This document shows, piece by piece, positions 52,331 to 61,363 of a DNA stretch of 64,000 nucleotides. Origin of the DNA: Acidocella aquatica. GTDB lineage: Bacteria > Pseudomonadota > Alphaproteobacteria > Acetobacterales > Acetobacteraceae. The position numbers and the translations under genes were made by a program. The notes beneath the pieces are model-generated. The model was not told the DNA's origin. It saw nothing but the letters and a program-made list of their open reading frames with translations, and ran no database searches. The first letter of the stretch is position 1, and every line of letters begins with the position of its first letter. The DNA is taken from NCBI RefSeq assembly GCF_030160635.1, contig NZ_BSOS01000094.1, positions 1 to 64,000 of the forward strand. Reading direction: 5' to 3'.

Positions 52331-52636
52331 CTATTTCTCCTTGAACGACATCACAGTGAATTCGGTGACGACGTCAGCCTGAAACTTTACGTACAAAACC
52401 AAACCGCGGGCCGGGACATGATAAACATCCTGCCACACGCGATGATCCCTGATCGTGGTCATGGACTTAAAAAACATCTTCCGATTCATGCCCTGGATCA
52501 CCTCAGCAATACCGGCGCGGTCGAAGCCCAAACCAATTGCGTCACGAAACGCCGATGTCGTGATCGCCAGCGTTTCCACCGCGCCAAGGACAGTCCTCAC
52601 GGCGGCCAAATCATAGGTCGGGCGGCGCTTTTCCAC
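52331..52636 (-). CDS. mqsR: MqsR mRNA interferase toxin
   Basis: A 101-aa RelE-fold toxin. VEKRRPTYDLAAV starts in the family way, and MNRKMFFKSMTTIRDHRVWQDVY then VLYVKFQADVVTEFTVMSFKEK is the MqsR signature. MqsR cuts mRNA, at GCU in E. coli. The frame is open to 52729, but GTG 52636 gives the family's normal length. A palindrome lies directly upstream. Confidence 0.9.
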   Translation of the reverse strand: MEKRRPTYDLAAVRTVLGAVETLAITTSAFRDAIGLGFDRAGIAEVIQGMNRKMFFKSMTTIRDHRVWQDVYHVPARGLVLYVKFQADVVTEFTVMSFKEK

Positions 52637-52647
52637 GGCTCTGTATA

Positions 52648-52662
52648 CCACCTTAATGGTGG
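52648..52662. promoter_or_regulatory. Operator palindrome of mqsRA
   Basis: CCACCTTAATGGTGG is a perfect inverted repeat (CCACC, 5-bp spacer, GGTGG), 12 bp before the mqsR start. MqsA binds its own promoter at palindromes like this in E. coli; binding here is inferred. Confidence 0.55.
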
Positions 52663-52809
52663 CAAGGCAAGACTGAAGATAAATGCACCGGCAAACAGCC
52701 GCCGCCGAATGCTGCGATTTTCCAGCCATTTCTGCGACCCATGGCCGTTCAGTCTTGTCATCGAAGAGGAGGCCTGCCGAACTGCCCCGTTCCCTTTGAT
52801 GGAAAGGCG

Positions 52810-54834
52810 ATGTCAGGCACCAAAATCCTTTGGCTTCAGGTCATCATCGTGTTCGGCATCGTCATCCTGGCGATCTGGGCCGCGACCGAATGGACCGCCT
52901 GGCAGCTCGGCTTTCAGCCGGAACTGGGCGTCGCGTGGTGGCACCTCGCGGGCACGCCAATTTACCTGCCCCCGGCATTTTTCTGGTGGTGGTTCGCCTA
53001 TGACGCCTATGCCCCGGACGTCTTCCTTCACGGCGCGTACATCGCGGCCTCCGGGACCGTCATCGCCATTATCGCCGCCATCGCCATGTCAGTCTGGCGG
53101 GCGCGGGAGGCAAAGCGGGTCATCACCTACGGCTCGGCCCGCTGGGCAACTCGGGAGGAAGCCCGAGCAGCTGGGCTGCTCAAGCCAGACGGCGTGCTGC
53201 TCGGCAAGCTGGGGCGCGACTATCTGCGCCATGACGGCCCCGAGCACGTGCTGTGCTTCGCGCCGACCCGCTCGGGTAAGGGCGTGGGCCTGGTGGTGCC
53301 GTCGCTACTGGCCTGGCCGGAGAGCGCCATCGTGCACGACATCAAGGGCGAAAACTGGACGCTGACGGCTGGGTTCCGCGCCCGCTTCGGCCGCGTGCTG
53401 CTGTTTGACCCAACCAACGCCGACTCAGCGGCCTATAATCCGCTGCTAGAGGTCCGCCGCGGCGAATGGGAAGTCCGCGACGTGCAAAACGTCGCTGACG
53501 TGCTGGTCGACCCCGAAGGCTCCCTGGACAAGCGAAACCATTGGGAAAAGACCAGCCACAGCCTGCTCGTCGGTTCGATCCTGCACGTCCTCTACGCCGA
53601 GCCGGACAAAACCCTCGCAGGCGTGGCCAAATTCCTCTCCGACCCCAGGCGCTCAATCGAATCCACTTTGCACGCGATGATGCAAACGCGGCATCTTGGC
53701 GAGGCCGGCACGCACCCCGTCGTTGCCAGCGCCGCGCGGGAGCTGCTGAATAAATCCGACAACGAGCGCTCCGGCGTGCTCTCCACCGCGATGTCCTTCC
53801 TCGGCCTCTACCGCGACCCAGTCATCGCCAAGGTGACGCGCTGCTGCGACTGGCGCATCGCCAATCTGGTCGAGGATACACGCCCAACGACGCTATACCT
53901 CGTCGTGCCCCCATCCGATATCAGCCGCACCAAGCCGCTCATCCGCCTGATCCTCAACCAGATCGGCCGGCGCTTGACCGAGGAACTGACACCGAAGAAC
54001 CGGCGCCACCGCGTGCTGCTCATGCTCGACGAATTTCCCGCCCTGGGACGGCTGGATTTCTTCGAGTCGGCACTGGCCTTCATGGCCGGCTACGGGCTGA
54101 AGGCGTTCCTGATCGCGCAAAGCCTCAACCAGATCGAAAAGGCCTATGGCCTGAACAATTCCATCCTCGACAATTGCCATGTCCGCATCAGCTTTGCGAC
54201 CAACGACGAGCGCACCGCCAAGCGGGTGTCCGACGCGCTGGGCACCGCCACCGAAATGCGCGCGATGCGCAACTATGCCGGCAACCGCCTCTCGCCCTGG
54301 CTCGGCCATCTCATGGTATCGCGCCAGGAGACGGCGCGACCGCTCCTGACGCCTGGCGAAATTATGCAACTCCCACCCTGCGACGAGATCGTCATGATGT
54401 CCGGCACCTATCCAATCCGCGCGAAGAAGGCGCGCTACTTCGAGGACCGGCGGTTTGCCGAGCGGGTTCTCCCGCCGCCAGTGCTTGGGCTGGGGAATAC
54501 CAAGGCGCGGCCTGACGACTGGAGCAATCTCCCTCCACCGCCCAAGGTGATGGTCAACCCCACAGCCGCGGAAACGGGAGCCGAAGCCGATGCCAGAAGG
54601 CCGCCACGCAAGGCTGACGGCGATCCTGCTAATGCGGGCATCCGCCGACAGCCCGAGCTTCCCGAGCATGAGGACATCGAACCGGCGAGGCCGGCCCCCG
54701 CATTGGAATTCACCTTTGGAGAAGATCTGGACCAGGAGGATGAGGAAGCCGGTCGCCTGTCCGAGTTGCGCCGCCAGATGGGCGACCTCGCCCGGCGGGC
54801 ATCGCTCGATCCAGGCGATGATCTTGGGCTGTGA
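52810..54834 (+). CDS. traG: VirD4/TraG coupling protein
   Basis: A 674-aa type IV coupling ATPase. N-terminal membrane helices (LQVIIVFGIVILAIWAATEW and a second pair to about residue 95) precede the Walker A APTRSGKGVGLVVPSLL (about residue 150). VLLMLDEFPALGRLDFFESALAFMAGYGLKAFLIAQSLNQI is Walker B and the downstream core. It delivers the relaxase-DNA complex to the Trb channel. ATG 52810 follows GGAAAGG. It is the first gene after the divergent mqsRA insertion. Confidence 0.94.
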   Translation: MSGTKILWLQVIIVFGIVILAIWAATEWTAWQLGFQPELGVAWWHLAGTPIYLPPAFFWWWFAYDAYAPDVFLHGAYIAASGTVIAIIAAIAMSVWRAREAKRVITYGSARWATREEARAAGLLKPDGVLLGKLGRDYLRHDGPEHVLCFAPTRSGKGVGLVVPSLLAWPESAIVHDIKGENWTLTAGFRARFGRVLLFDPTNADSAAYNPLLEVRRGEWEVRDVQNVADVLVDPEGSLDKRNHWEKTSHSLLVGSILHVLYAEPDKTLAGVAKFLSDPRRSIESTLHAMMQTRHLGEAGTHPVVASAARELLNKSDNERSGVLSTAMSFLGLYRDPVIAKVTRCCDWRIANLVEDTRPTTLYLVVPPSDISRTKPLIRLILNQIGRRLTEELTPKNRRHRVLLMLDEFPALGRLDFFESALAFMAGYGLKAFLIAQSLNQIEKAYGLNNSILDNCHVRISFATNDERTAKRVSDALGTATEMRAMRNYAGNRLSPWLGHLMVSRQETARPLLTPGEIMQLPPCDEIVMMSGTYPIRAKKARYFEDRRFAERVLPPPVLGLGNTKARPDDWSNLPPPPKVMVNPTAAETGAEADARRPPRKADGDPANAGIRRQPELPEHEDIEPARPAPALEFTFGEDLDQEDEEAGRLSELRRQMGDLARRASLDPGDDLGL

Positions 54835-54843
54835 GATAACAAG

Positions 54844-55272
54844 ATGCGCATCAAACACACCTTCCGCCTGCCGCCAGCCCTCTCCGCCCAGCTCGCTGAC
54901 TATGCCGGACGCAAGCGCATGTCTCAGGCACTAATCGTTGAAGCCGCCCTGGCATCGTTTCTCTCGCCCGATGGGTCAGAGCGCCTGGAAGCCGCCATCA
55001 GCCGAAGGCTCGATCGGCACACCAGGCAACTGGAGAGGCTGGAGCATCACGTCAACATTTCCAATGAGGCTCTGGCGCTGTTCGTTCGCTTTTGGCTGAC
55101 AGCGACACCGCCACTGCCGGACGCAAACCTCACCGCCGCCCAAGCCAGCGGGCACGCACGGTATCGAGGTTTTGTCGAAGCTCTGGGACGGAGAATAGAA
55201 AAGGGACAAAGTTTGGCGGCGGAGATTTATGAAGAACCCAACCAAATTCTTAAAACGACTGATAAATTTTAG
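54844..55272 (+). CDS. CopG-type ribbon-helix-helix protein
   Basis: A 142-aa protein with an N-terminal ribbon-helix-helix (MRIKHTFRLPPALSAQLADYAGRKRMSQALIVEAALASFL) and a helical C-terminus. CopG-type regulators are regularly encoded between traG and trbB in these elements and probably control the trb operon or help nick-site binding. It starts nine bases after traG. Confidence 0.88.
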   Translation: MRIKHTFRLPPALSAQLADYAGRKRMSQALIVEAALASFLSPDGSERLEAAISRRLDRHTRQLERLEHHVNISNEALALFVRFWLTATPPLPDANLTAAQASGHARYRGFVEALGRRIEKGQSLAAEIYEEPNQILKTTDKF

Positions 55273-55402
55273 TTAGAAAACTTTAAACGGTCCTTGCGGC
55301 CAGGTGCAACATCGGGATCTCCACTTTCGTGATTGGATCAATCTAATTTTCCGCACTATCATCATATGGTGCTGCTGCACACACTTCTAAATTCTCTTTT
55401 TT

Positions 55403-56281
55403 CTAGCCGAACTTCCTTGCGATGTACTTCGATGCTGTCTCGAGTTCCGGAAACATAGATTGATCATTAAAGCCAAACACATCAAGCTCCTTCGCTAATG
55501 AGGGCTTGTCAACCGCCTTAATCACTAATTTTTGAATAGAATAGTTACTGTGTTTTTCGAGCGGTTTATGGCTTAGGCCAAACAAAACAAAAGCACCGTT
55601 TTGCGCAATTATTCGCTTGTTGTTCTGCTTCGGTCGAACTAATAACCTCCGTTTCAAATCTTTCGGATTTATAATTGGCAAAAAATATGGTTTCTCCGCC
55701 TTTATGAAGTGCAGTAGCCGTTTAGATTCTTCCAGATCGTTGAAGTCGCCGATCGACAATGACGCTTTGTCTCTCAAAACATTACGTTCTCTTGGGCTCA
55801 TATAAACGAGGTTGGAAATACAGCTTATAGTGTCACTATCGAAAAATTTATTATCTGATGCCTTAAAGCCTATCGTCAAGACGTGCCCATCACTTTTCTC
55901 GTGCGAATTGACACAGAAATAGAGAGCTACAAGAGGATTCCAAGTGACATCCAGAAGGCGTGTGGGCAGCGAAAAATGCTGCATTCGAACAAGCCGATCA
56001 AGCATTGTGGTGTCGCTTTGAAAACTCTCTGGTTGTGACGCCAAAAGTGTCCGAAAGATGGCATTCTCAGAGCTGTACAGCTTTTTATTGCGAAATAGCG
56101 ATGTCTCTGTTTTCCATGTGACATCGGCATGACCACGATAAACGACGCTGCCGACCTTATGTGGCGCCAGTTCCTGAATGATCTGGGTAAAATCGGAAAG
56201 TCGCCTTATCCGAGGCTGTTCATTGTCTTTAAAAAAGAAAAAGAAGACACTTTCCTCCCTAAAACCTCGATCAATTTCCAC
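55403..56281 (-). CDS. FRG-domain protein, inserted in the transfer operon
   Basis: A 292-aa FRG-domain protein: VVYRGHADVTWKTETSLFR, then RMQHFSLPTRLLDVTWNPLVALYFCV, the two family signatures. FRG proteins are named for an FxRG motif, are often part of defence islands, and their function is not settled. It is on the opposite strand and AT-rich, between copG and trbB, which are normally neighbours, so it is a cargo insertion. The frame starts at GTG 56281 without a ribosome binding site. AGGGAGG lies further in, at 56254-56260, and precedes a GTG in another frame (56250) and the slippery sequence TTTTTTA (56230-56236). Confidence 0.85.
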   Translation of the reverse strand: MEIDRGFREESVFFFFFKDNEQPRIRRLSDFTQIIQELAPHKVGSVVYRGHADVTWKTETSLFRNKKLYSSENAIFRTLLASQPESFQSDTTMLDRLVRMQHFSLPTRLLDVTWNPLVALYFCVNSHEKSDGHVLTIGFKASDNKFFDSDTISCISNLVYMSPRERNVLRDKASLSIGDFNDLEESKRLLHFIKAEKPYFLPIINPKDLKRRLLVRPKQNNKRIIAQNGAFVLFGLSHKPLEKHSNYSIQKLVIKAVDKPSLAKELDVFGFNDQSMFPELETASKYIARKFG

Positions 56282-56568
56282 ATCTTCTGGACGCGGCTAT
56301 ATCGACGACGCTCTAAACGAACCACGCTTCTGTAAGATATGACAGCCTGTGTTGTTTTTGGCAATTACACAACGACATCGAATGATGGCTCAAAGCTGAA
56401 GGTCAGCATTGTTGCGATCTTGGCCCGGATCAATTCCGCCGTTTCCCTGTCTTCCTACGCCAGCCCCCTATACCCCTCACAACGTTATTGCCCCACCCAG
56501 TTTCTTGTCTTTTCTTAACATCCGCTGTCCTGGGTCGCTAGACGCGGTCCCGGTGAACGGGGATAGAG
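56282..56568. other. Upstream region of the trb operon, no gene seen
   Basis: No gene is apparent. It must hold divergent promoters for the FRG gene and the trb operon, but I cannot identify them with confidence. Confidence 0.35.
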
Positions 56569-57567
56569 ATGATGCTTCACGGCTTACGGTCAGAGGGGAT
56601 TTCACGCGGCGCGCGCATGCTGCGCACCGCGCTCGGTCCGGCAATTGCCGTCTTCCTCGAAGACCCCACCATCGTGGAAGTGATGCTCAACCCCGACGGC
56701 CGGCTGTGGATCGACCGGCTGTCCGGCGGGCTGGAAAACACCGGCCAACAAATGTCTGCCGCCGATGGCGAGCGTATCGTCCGCCTTGTCGCCCACCATG
56801 TCGGCGCTGAAGTTCATCCCGGCGCCCCGCGTGTCTCCTCCGAACTCCCGGAAACAGGTGAGCGGTTCGAGGGCCTGCTCCCGCCCGTGGTCGCGGCGCC
56901 CGCCTTTGCCATCCGCAAACCTGCCGTCGCCGTTTTCACGCTGGAAGATTACGTCATCGCCGGCATCATGACCGCAGACCAAGCGTCGATGATGCGCATC
57001 GCAGTTGCCGACCGGCACAATATCCTGGTCGCCGGCGGCACCTCCACGGGCAAGACCACGCTGGCCAACGCACTACTCGCCGAAGTGGCCAAAACCGCCG
57101 ATCGCGTCGTGCTAATCGAGGACACGCGTGAACTGCAATGCGCGGCTCCCAACCTGGTCGCCCTGCGCACCAAAGACGGCGTCGCCTCGTTATCCGACCT
57201 TGTCCGCTCCTCACTCCGCCTACGGCCGGACCGCATCCCTATAGGCGAGGTGCGCGGTGCCGAGGCCCTCGACCTCCTGAAAGCCTGGGGCACCGGCCAT
57301 CCCGGCGGCATCGGCACCATCCACGCTGGTTCGGCGCTCGGTGCGCTGCGCCGTCTCGAACAACTCATCCAGGAAGCCGTCATCACCGTCCCGCGCGCGA
57401 TGATTGCTGAGACGATCAACGTCATTGCGGTGCTGGCCGGACGCGGTACGCAACGCCGCCTCGCCGACCTCGCTTTGGTCCACGGCCTCTCGAGCGCCGG
57501 TGATTACGTCCTGACCTCCGCCGTTTCCGCCCCCGACAACCTCAAGCCCATAGGAGTCCGCCCGTGA
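56569..57567 (+). CDS. trbB: TrbB (VirB11-like) ATPase
   Basis: A 332-aa VirB11-family secretion ATPase: Walker [18 protein letters not shown], Asp box [10 protein letters not shown], Walker B and His box [27 protein letters not shown]. It is a cytoplasmic hexamer that powers pilus assembly and DNA transfer. It starts the trb operon and overlaps trbC by 4 bp. Confidence 0.95.
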   Translation: MMLHGLRSEGISRGARMLRTALGPAIAVFLEDPTIVEVMLNPDGRLWIDRLSGGLENTGQQMSAADGERIVRLVAHHVGAEVHPGAPRVSSELPETGERFEGLLPPVVAAPAFAIRKPAVAVFTLEDYVIAGIMTADQASMMRIAVADRHNILVAGGTSTGKTTLANALLAEVAKTADRVVLIEDTRELQCAAPNLVALRTKDGVASLSDLVRSSLRLRPDRIPIGEVRGAEALDLLKAWGTGHPGGIGTIHAGSALGALRRLEQLIQEAVITVPRAMIAETINVIAVLAGRGTQRRLADLALVHGLSSAGDYVLTSAVSAPDNLKPIGVRP

Positions 57568-57896
57568 TAAACCTGCTTTCCAATCGGCTGCGCCGTCCGT
57601 TCGGCGTCATGTCCGGCCTGCTCATCAGCCTCCTCCTCGTAGCCCCCGCATACGCCGCGGGCTCGAACATGCCCTGGGAAACCCCGCTCAACTCCATTCT
57701 CGAATCGGTCCAGGGCCCGGTCGCCAAAATCGTCTCGGTCATCATCATCACCGTCACCGGCCTGTCGCTGGCTTTCGGCGACACCTCCGGCGGCTTCCGC
57801 AAGCTGGTCCAGATCGTCTTCGGCCTGTCGATCGCCTTCGCCGCCTCCAGCTTCTTCCTGTCCTTCTTCTCCTTCGGCGGTGGGGCGCTGATCTGA
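57564..57896 (+). CDS. trbC: TrbC pilin precursor (VirB2-like)
   Basis: A 110-aa pilin with a long signal sequence (PFGVMSGLLISLLLVAPAYAAG) and two hydrophobic segments (ILESVQGPVAKIVSVIIITVTGLSLAFGD, LVQIVFGLSIAFAASSFFLSFFSFGGGALI). It would be processed by signal peptidase and cyclised by TraF. It overlaps trbD by one base. Confidence 0.93.
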   Translation: MINLLSNRLRRPFGVMSGLLISLLLVAPAYAAGSNMPWETPLNSILESVQGPVAKIVSVIIITVTGLSLAFGDTSGGFRKLVQIVFGLSIAFAASSFFLSFFSFGGGALI

Positions 57897-58165
57897 TGGA
57901 TGACGCTGCGCCAATCCCCGGCTTCGAGGCGCAAGTTCACCGCGCCCTGATCGAGCAAATCCTGCTCGGCGGCGCGCCACGCTCCGTGGCAATCCTGAAC
58001 GGCACACTCGCCGCCGCCCTTGGCCTCGGCCTGCACCTCTGGATCGCCGGCATCGCCTTTTGGCTCACCGGCCACGGCGCCGCAGTCTGGGCGGCGAAGC
58101 GGGACGCGCAATTTGTCGACGTCGTGCGCCGGCACCTTCGTTACCCAAGCCATTTCAGGGCGTGA
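57896..58165 (+). CDS. trbD: TrbD (VirB3-like)
   Basis: An 89-aa inner-membrane component: IPGFEAQVHRALIEQILLGGAPR is the family start, followed by two hydrophobic stretches (LAAALGLGLHLWIAGIAFWL and GHGAAVWAAK). VirB3-type proteins link the TrbE ATPase to the channel. It is in the standard position between trbC and trbE. Confidence 0.92.
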   Translation: MDDAAPIPGFEAQVHRALIEQILLGGAPRSVAILNGTLAAALGLGLHLWIAGIAFWLTGHGAAVWAAKRDAQFVDVVRRHLRYPSHFRA

Positions 58166-58174
58166 GGTGCGGCC

Positions 58175-60607
58175 ATGCTGAACCTCACCGAATACCGCAA
58201 CAAGAACACGAGCCTGGCGGATTTTTTGCCATGGGCGGCGCTCGTCGCGCCCGGCGTGGTGCTGAATAAAGACGGTTCCTTCCAGCGCACCGCAAAATTC
58301 CGCGGCCCGGATCTGGACAGCGCCACCCCCGCCGAACTCATCGGCACAACGGCGCGGCTGAACAACGCCTTGCGCCGCTTGGGTTCGGGCTGGGCCATCT
58401 TCGTCGAGGCGCAGCGCACCCAGGCCAATCATTACCCCGACAGCCACTTCCCCGATCCGGTCTCCGCCTTGGTGGATGCCGAGCGCAAGGCACAATTCGA
58501 GGAGGAAGGCGCACATTTCGAGAGCGGCTACTTCCTGACGTTTCTGTTCCTGCCGCCCGCCGAAGACGCCGCGCGGGCCGAAAGCTGGCTCTATGAAGGC
58601 AGCGAAAAGGGTGGCGTCGACCCGCACGAGGTGCTCCGCGGCTTCATCGACCGCACAAATCGCGTGCTGCAACTCGTCGAAGGTTTCGTCCCCGAGGTCG
58701 AATGGCTCGATGACGCTGAAACGCTGACCTATCTGCATTCCACGATCTCAACAAAGCACCAGCGCGTCCGCGTGCCGGAAATCCCCATCTACCTGGACGC
58801 GATCCTTATCGACGAACCGTTGACCGGCGGCCTGGAACCAAAACTCGGCGCCAACCACCTGCGCACCCTGACGGTGATGGGTTTCCCATCCACCACGCAG
58901 CCCGGCATTCTCGACGAACTGAACCGGCTCGCCTTTCCCTATCGCTGGTCAACCCGCGCCCTCTGCCTCGACAAGACCGATGCCACCCGGCTGCTCATCA
59001 AAATCCGCCGACAATGGTTCGCCAAGCGTAAATCCATCATGGCCATCCTGAAGGAGGTGATGACCAACGAGGCCTCGGTGCTGCTGGACACCGACGCCAC
59101 CAACAAGGCCGCCGATGCCGATCTGGCGCTCCAGGAATTGGGCGCCGACGCCATCGGCGAGGCCTATGTCACCGCGACTGTCACCGTCTGGGATGAAGAC
59201 GCCCGCATCGCCGACGAAAAGCTCCGTCTGGTCGAGAAAATCATCCAAGGCCGCGACTTCACCTGCATGGTGGAAGGGGTGAACGCGCTGGAAGCCTGGT
59301 TCGGCTCGTTGCCCGGCCACGCCTACGCCAACGTGCGCCAGCCTCCGATCTCGACCCTGAATCTGGCGCACATGATCCCGCTCTCCGCCGTCTGGGCTGG
59401 CCCAGAGCGCGATGAACATTTCAACGCGCCGCCGCTGTTCTTCGCTAAGACCGAAGGCTCCACCCCGTTCCGTTTCTCGCTGCATGTCGGTGACGTCGGC
59501 CACACGCTCATCGTTGGCCCCACCGGCGCAGGTAAATCCGTGTTGCTCGCGTTGATGGCACTGCAATTCCGCCGCTACAACCACGCGCAGATTTTTGCGT
59601 TCGATTTCGGTGGCTCGATCCGCGCGGCGGCCATGGCAATGGGTGGTGACTGGCACGATCTCGGCGGCGCGCTGGCCGAAGACACTGCCCCCGTCGCCTT
59701 GCAGCCCCTCGCACGGCTCGACGATGCCGCCGAGCGCGGCTGGGCCGCCGAATGGATCGCCAACATCCTGGAGCGCGAGAAAGTCGCCATCACGCCAGAA
59801 GCCAAGGAGCATATCTGGACAGCGCTCTCCTCCCTAGCCTCGGCACCGGTGGCAGAGCGGACCCTGACCGGCCTGTCCGTCCTGCTCCAATCCAACGCGC
59901 TGAAGCAGGCGCTCCGCCCCTATTGCGTCGGCGGCCCATTCGGCCGGTTGCTCGACGCCGAATCCGAACGACTGGGCGATGCCGATGTCCAGGCCTTCGA
60001 GACAGAGGGGCTGATCGGCACCGGCGCCGCACCCGCCGTGCTCGCCTATCTCTTCCACCGCATCGAGGCCCGCCTCAACGGGCGGCCAACCTTGCTCATC
60101 ATCGACGAAGGCTGGCTGGCGCTGGATGATCCCGGCTTCGCCGCCCAGCTCCGCGAGTGGCTGAAAACCCTGCGCAAGAAAAACGCCTCCGTCATCTTCG
60201 CCACCCAATCGCTCGCCGACATCGAAACCAGCGCCATCGCCCCGGCCATCGTCGAGAGCTGCCCGACGCGCATCTTTCTGCCGAACGAGCGCGCCATCGA
60301 ACCGCAAATCACCGCCATCTATCGCCGCTTCGGCCTCAACGACCGTCAGATCGAAATTCTCGCCCGCGCCACACCGCGCCGCGATTATTACTGCCAGTCC
60401 CGGCGCGGCAACCGGCTCTTCGAACTCGGCCTCGGTGACGCCGCACTCGCCTTCACCGCCGCATCCTCCAAGACCGACCAGAACACGATCACGGAAATCC
60501 TGGCAACGCATGGCCAACCCGGCTTCGCCGCCGCCTGGCTTCGCCACAGAGGCGCGGACTGGGCGGCAGACCTTCTTGGCAACCTCAGTTTGGAGGCATC
60601 ACAATGA
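58175..60607 (+). CDS. trbE: TrbE (VirB4-like) ATPase
   Basis: An 810-aa VirB4-family ATPase. The N-terminal half (LNLTEYRNKNTSLADFLPWAALVAPGVVLNKDGSFQ) is the conserved TrbE start, and the C-terminal half carries Walker A VGPTGAGKSVLLALMAL (about residue 447) and Walker B LLIIDEGWLALDD. It energises channel assembly at the inner membrane. Full length for the family. It overlaps trbJ by 4 bp. Confidence 0.95.
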   Translation: MLNLTEYRNKNTSLADFLPWAALVAPGVVLNKDGSFQRTAKFRGPDLDSATPAELIGTTARLNNALRRLGSGWAIFVEAQRTQANHYPDSHFPDPVSALVDAERKAQFEEEGAHFESGYFLTFLFLPPAEDAARAESWLYEGSEKGGVDPHEVLRGFIDRTNRVLQLVEGFVPEVEWLDDAETLTYLHSTISTKHQRVRVPEIPIYLDAILIDEPLTGGLEPKLGANHLRTLTVMGFPSTTQPGILDELNRLAFPYRWSTRALCLDKTDATRLLIKIRRQWFAKRKSIMAILKEVMTNEASVLLDTDATNKAADADLALQELGADAIGEAYVTATVTVWDEDARIADEKLRLVEKIIQGRDFTCMVEGVNALEAWFGSLPGHAYANVRQPPISTLNLAHMIPLSAVWAGPERDEHFNAPPLFFAKTEGSTPFRFSLHVGDVGHTLIVGPTGAGKSVLLALMALQFRRYNHAQIFAFDFGGSIRAAAMAMGGDWHDLGGALAEDTAPVALQPLARLDDAAERGWAAEWIANILEREKVAITPEAKEHIWTALSSLASAPVAERTLTGLSVLLQSNALKQALRPYCVGGPFGRLLDAESERLGDADVQAFETEGLIGTGAAPAVLAYLFHRIEARLNGRPTLLIIDEGWLALDDPGFAAQLREWLKTLRKKNASVIFATQSLADIETSAIAPAIVESCPTRIFLPNERAIEPQITAIYRRFGLNDRQIEILARATPRRDYYCQSRRGNRLFELGLGDAALAFTAASSKTDQNTITEILATHGQPGFAAAWLRHRGADWAADLLGNLSLEASQ

Positions 60608-61353
60608 TTACGCCCCGTTATCGCGCCCCGCTCATCGCGGGCGCCGCCACCATCTCGTTGCTTATGGCCAGTCCGCCCGCCCAAGCGCAAATCGCCGTCT
60701 TTGACGCCACCAACTTCTCACAAAATGTGCTGACGGCGGCGCGTGAGCTGCAACAGGTCAACAACGAAATCCAGAGCCTGGAAAACGAAGCCACCATGCT
60801 CGTCAACGAGGCCAAGAACCTCGCCAGCCTGCCATACTCCTCGCTGGCGCAGCTCGACCAATCCATCAGCCAGACCCAGCACCTTCTCAGCCAAGCCCAG
60901 AACATCGCCTACGATGTCACCACGATCAACCAGGCCTTCACCCAGGTCTACCCGCAGTCCTACGCCAGCACGACCTCATCATCGCAACTGGAAAGAGACG
61001 CCCAGACCCGCTGGCAAAATGCCCGCGCGAGCTATCAGGATGCGATGAACGTGCAGGCCGGCGTCGTCCAGAACCTCGCCACCACGCACGCGCAGATCGA
61101 CGCCCTCATCTCTTCCAGCCAATCCGCCGTAGGCGCGCTGCAAGCCAGTCAGGCGGGCAACCAGATGCTGGCCATCCAGAGCAGCCAGCTTGCCGACCTC
61201 ACGGCGCTGATCGCCGCCCAGGGCCGCGCCCAGGCTTTAGCCGGTGCGAGTGACGCCGAAGCCCAAGCCCAGGCGCAGGCACAGCTCAACCAATTCCTGA
61301 CGACGGGTTCTGGCTACCAGGCGGGGTCCGTTCAGATGTTCCACCAGCAATGA
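60604..61353 (+). CDS. trbJ: TrbJ (VirB5-like)
   Basis: A 249-aa periplasmic protein with a signal sequence (APLIAGAATISLLMASPPAQA) and long helices rich in Gln and Asn (NNEIQSLENEATMLVNEAKNLASLPYSSLAQLDQSISQTQHLLSQAQ). VirB5-type proteins sit at the pilus tip. No trbK lies between it and trbL, which is common in alphaproteobacterial trb operons. Confidence 0.92.
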   Translation: MITPRYRAPLIAGAATISLLMASPPAQAQIAVFDATNFSQNVLTAARELQQVNNEIQSLENEATMLVNEAKNLASLPYSSLAQLDQSISQTQHLLSQAQNIAYDVTTINQAFTQVYPQSYASTTSSSQLERDAQTRWQNARASYQDAMNVQAGVVQNLATTHAQIDALISSSQSAVGALQASQAGNQMLAIQSSQLADLTALIAAQGRAQALAGASDAEAQAQAQAQLNQFLTTGSGYQAGSVQMFHQQ

Positions 61354-61363
61354 GCCGCGTCCC

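Noticed and set aside
57896-61353. Missing trbK as evidence of a defective operon
   Set aside because: Absence of trbK between trbJ and trbL is common in alphaproteobacterial trb operons, and all other genes look complete.
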